Shown one piece after another: positions 63,812 through 64,000 of a stretch of DNA of 64,000 nucleotides; positions within the stretch are counted from its first letter, which is position 1; the number at the start of each line of letters is the position of its first letter. Position numbers and translations under genes: made by a program. Below the pieces are notes generated by a model, which ran no database searches, was not told the DNA's origin, and saw only the letters and a program-made list of their open reading frames with translations. Location of the stretch: assembly GCA_902793465.1 (NCBI GenBank), contig CADBDT010000011.1, positions 176,905 through 240,904 of the forward strand. The letters are read 5' to 3'. This DNA comes from an uncultured Coriobacteriaceae bacterium (GTDB lineage: Bacteria; Actinomycetota; Coriobacteriia; Coriobacteriales; Atopobiaceae).

Positions 63812-64000
63812 CCGTGCCGTTAGGAGATACTCACGCACAAACGAGGGCTCCTTGGGGAGTATCCCAAAGGAGCCCTGTCCCTAAAGAAGCGTCAAATCCG
63901 TGAGACGACCCAGAAAGCAGCCGCGCGCAGTTCCGCAACGCAGCGAGGGGCAGCCAATAAGGTTAGGGGCACTAAACTCGCGCGAGGAGCGAAGCGACCG
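63812..64000. repeat. Family B copy 4, cut by the window edge
   Basis: Begins with GTGCCGTTAGGAGATACTC, a degenerate family A arm. GGGCTCC pairs with GGAGCCC at 63846-63876. From 63880 CCCTAAAGAAGCGTC, then AAAGCAGCCGCGCGCAG and AGCGAGGGGCAGCC match the B elements at 54554 and 58275. Only the left half is visible. The stretch 63680-63811 to its left holds no gene. Confidence 0.75.

Noticed and set aside
63812..63876. Rho-independent terminator
   Set aside because: GGGCTCC/GGAGCCC forms a stem but no T-run follows; it is part of a repeat element.

Overview
The window looks like the chromosome of a fermentative, host-associated actinobacterium of the class Coriobacteriia (Atopobiaceae / Olsenella-like; moderate confidence). 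Reasons: moderately GC-rich coding with many GTG and some TTG starts; an actinobacterial cluster of Ser/Thr kinase, FhaA, FhaB, PP2C phosphatase, RodA/PBP and PASTA kinase; sugar uptake by several PTS permeases; a fermentative AdhE; and no respiratory genes in view.

Layout. 1-12.5 kb: the 3' end of ftsH, a membrane-anchored transglutaminase-like protein, a GntR/UTRA regulator, two PLP enzymes, a PHP phosphoesterase, exonuclease III, a patatin, a sirtuin, a FolP-FolK fusion, a degenerate biotin-ligase-like protein and CoaX. 12.8-18 kb: a lactose/chitobiose-type PTS (IIB, IIC, IIA) followed by a frameshifted mupG, a GH1 remnant and manA. 18-29 kb: guaA, an AbrB/ParE-type toxin-antitoxin pair, an orphan PTS IIB with a 6-phospho-beta-glucosidase, a membrane GGDEF protein, a two-component system, purC and tRNA-Arg(CCT). 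29-38 kb: a methyltransferase, a mannitol-type PTS EIICBA, a polyol/sorbose-phosphate-type dehydrogenase, a DeoR regulator and AdhE; three promoters here share one operator-like motif. 38-44.8 kb: a DUF1275 membrane protein, a LacI-like sensor without a DNA-binding domain, a cation diffusion facilitator, a ferredoxin-type aldo/keto reductase and an unrecognised HExxH protein. 44.8-54.4 kb: the cell-wall and phosphosignalling cluster, including a single polypeptide that joins a RodA/FtsW flippase-polymerase to a class B PBP. 55-61 kb: surface-polymer genes (DHHW protein, MBOAT acyltransferase, YfhO-like giant membrane protein). 61-64 kb: ettA and an XRE regulator.

The most unusual feature is a dense set of intergenic palindromes. 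At least ten copies share a core stem (GGGGATACTCCCC, then GGGTACATCGCG, a loop of about 30 nt, and the reverse complement). They are flanked by locus-specific arms that differ between copies but pair perfectly. Several are nested inside one another, and other palindrome families (a 40-bp arm family, a CTATCAAGGGG family and a GGGGACAG family) sit next to or inside them. They occupy most convergent gene junctions here and never interrupt a gene. Coordinates, starts and product names come from reading the sequence only; no database search was run.
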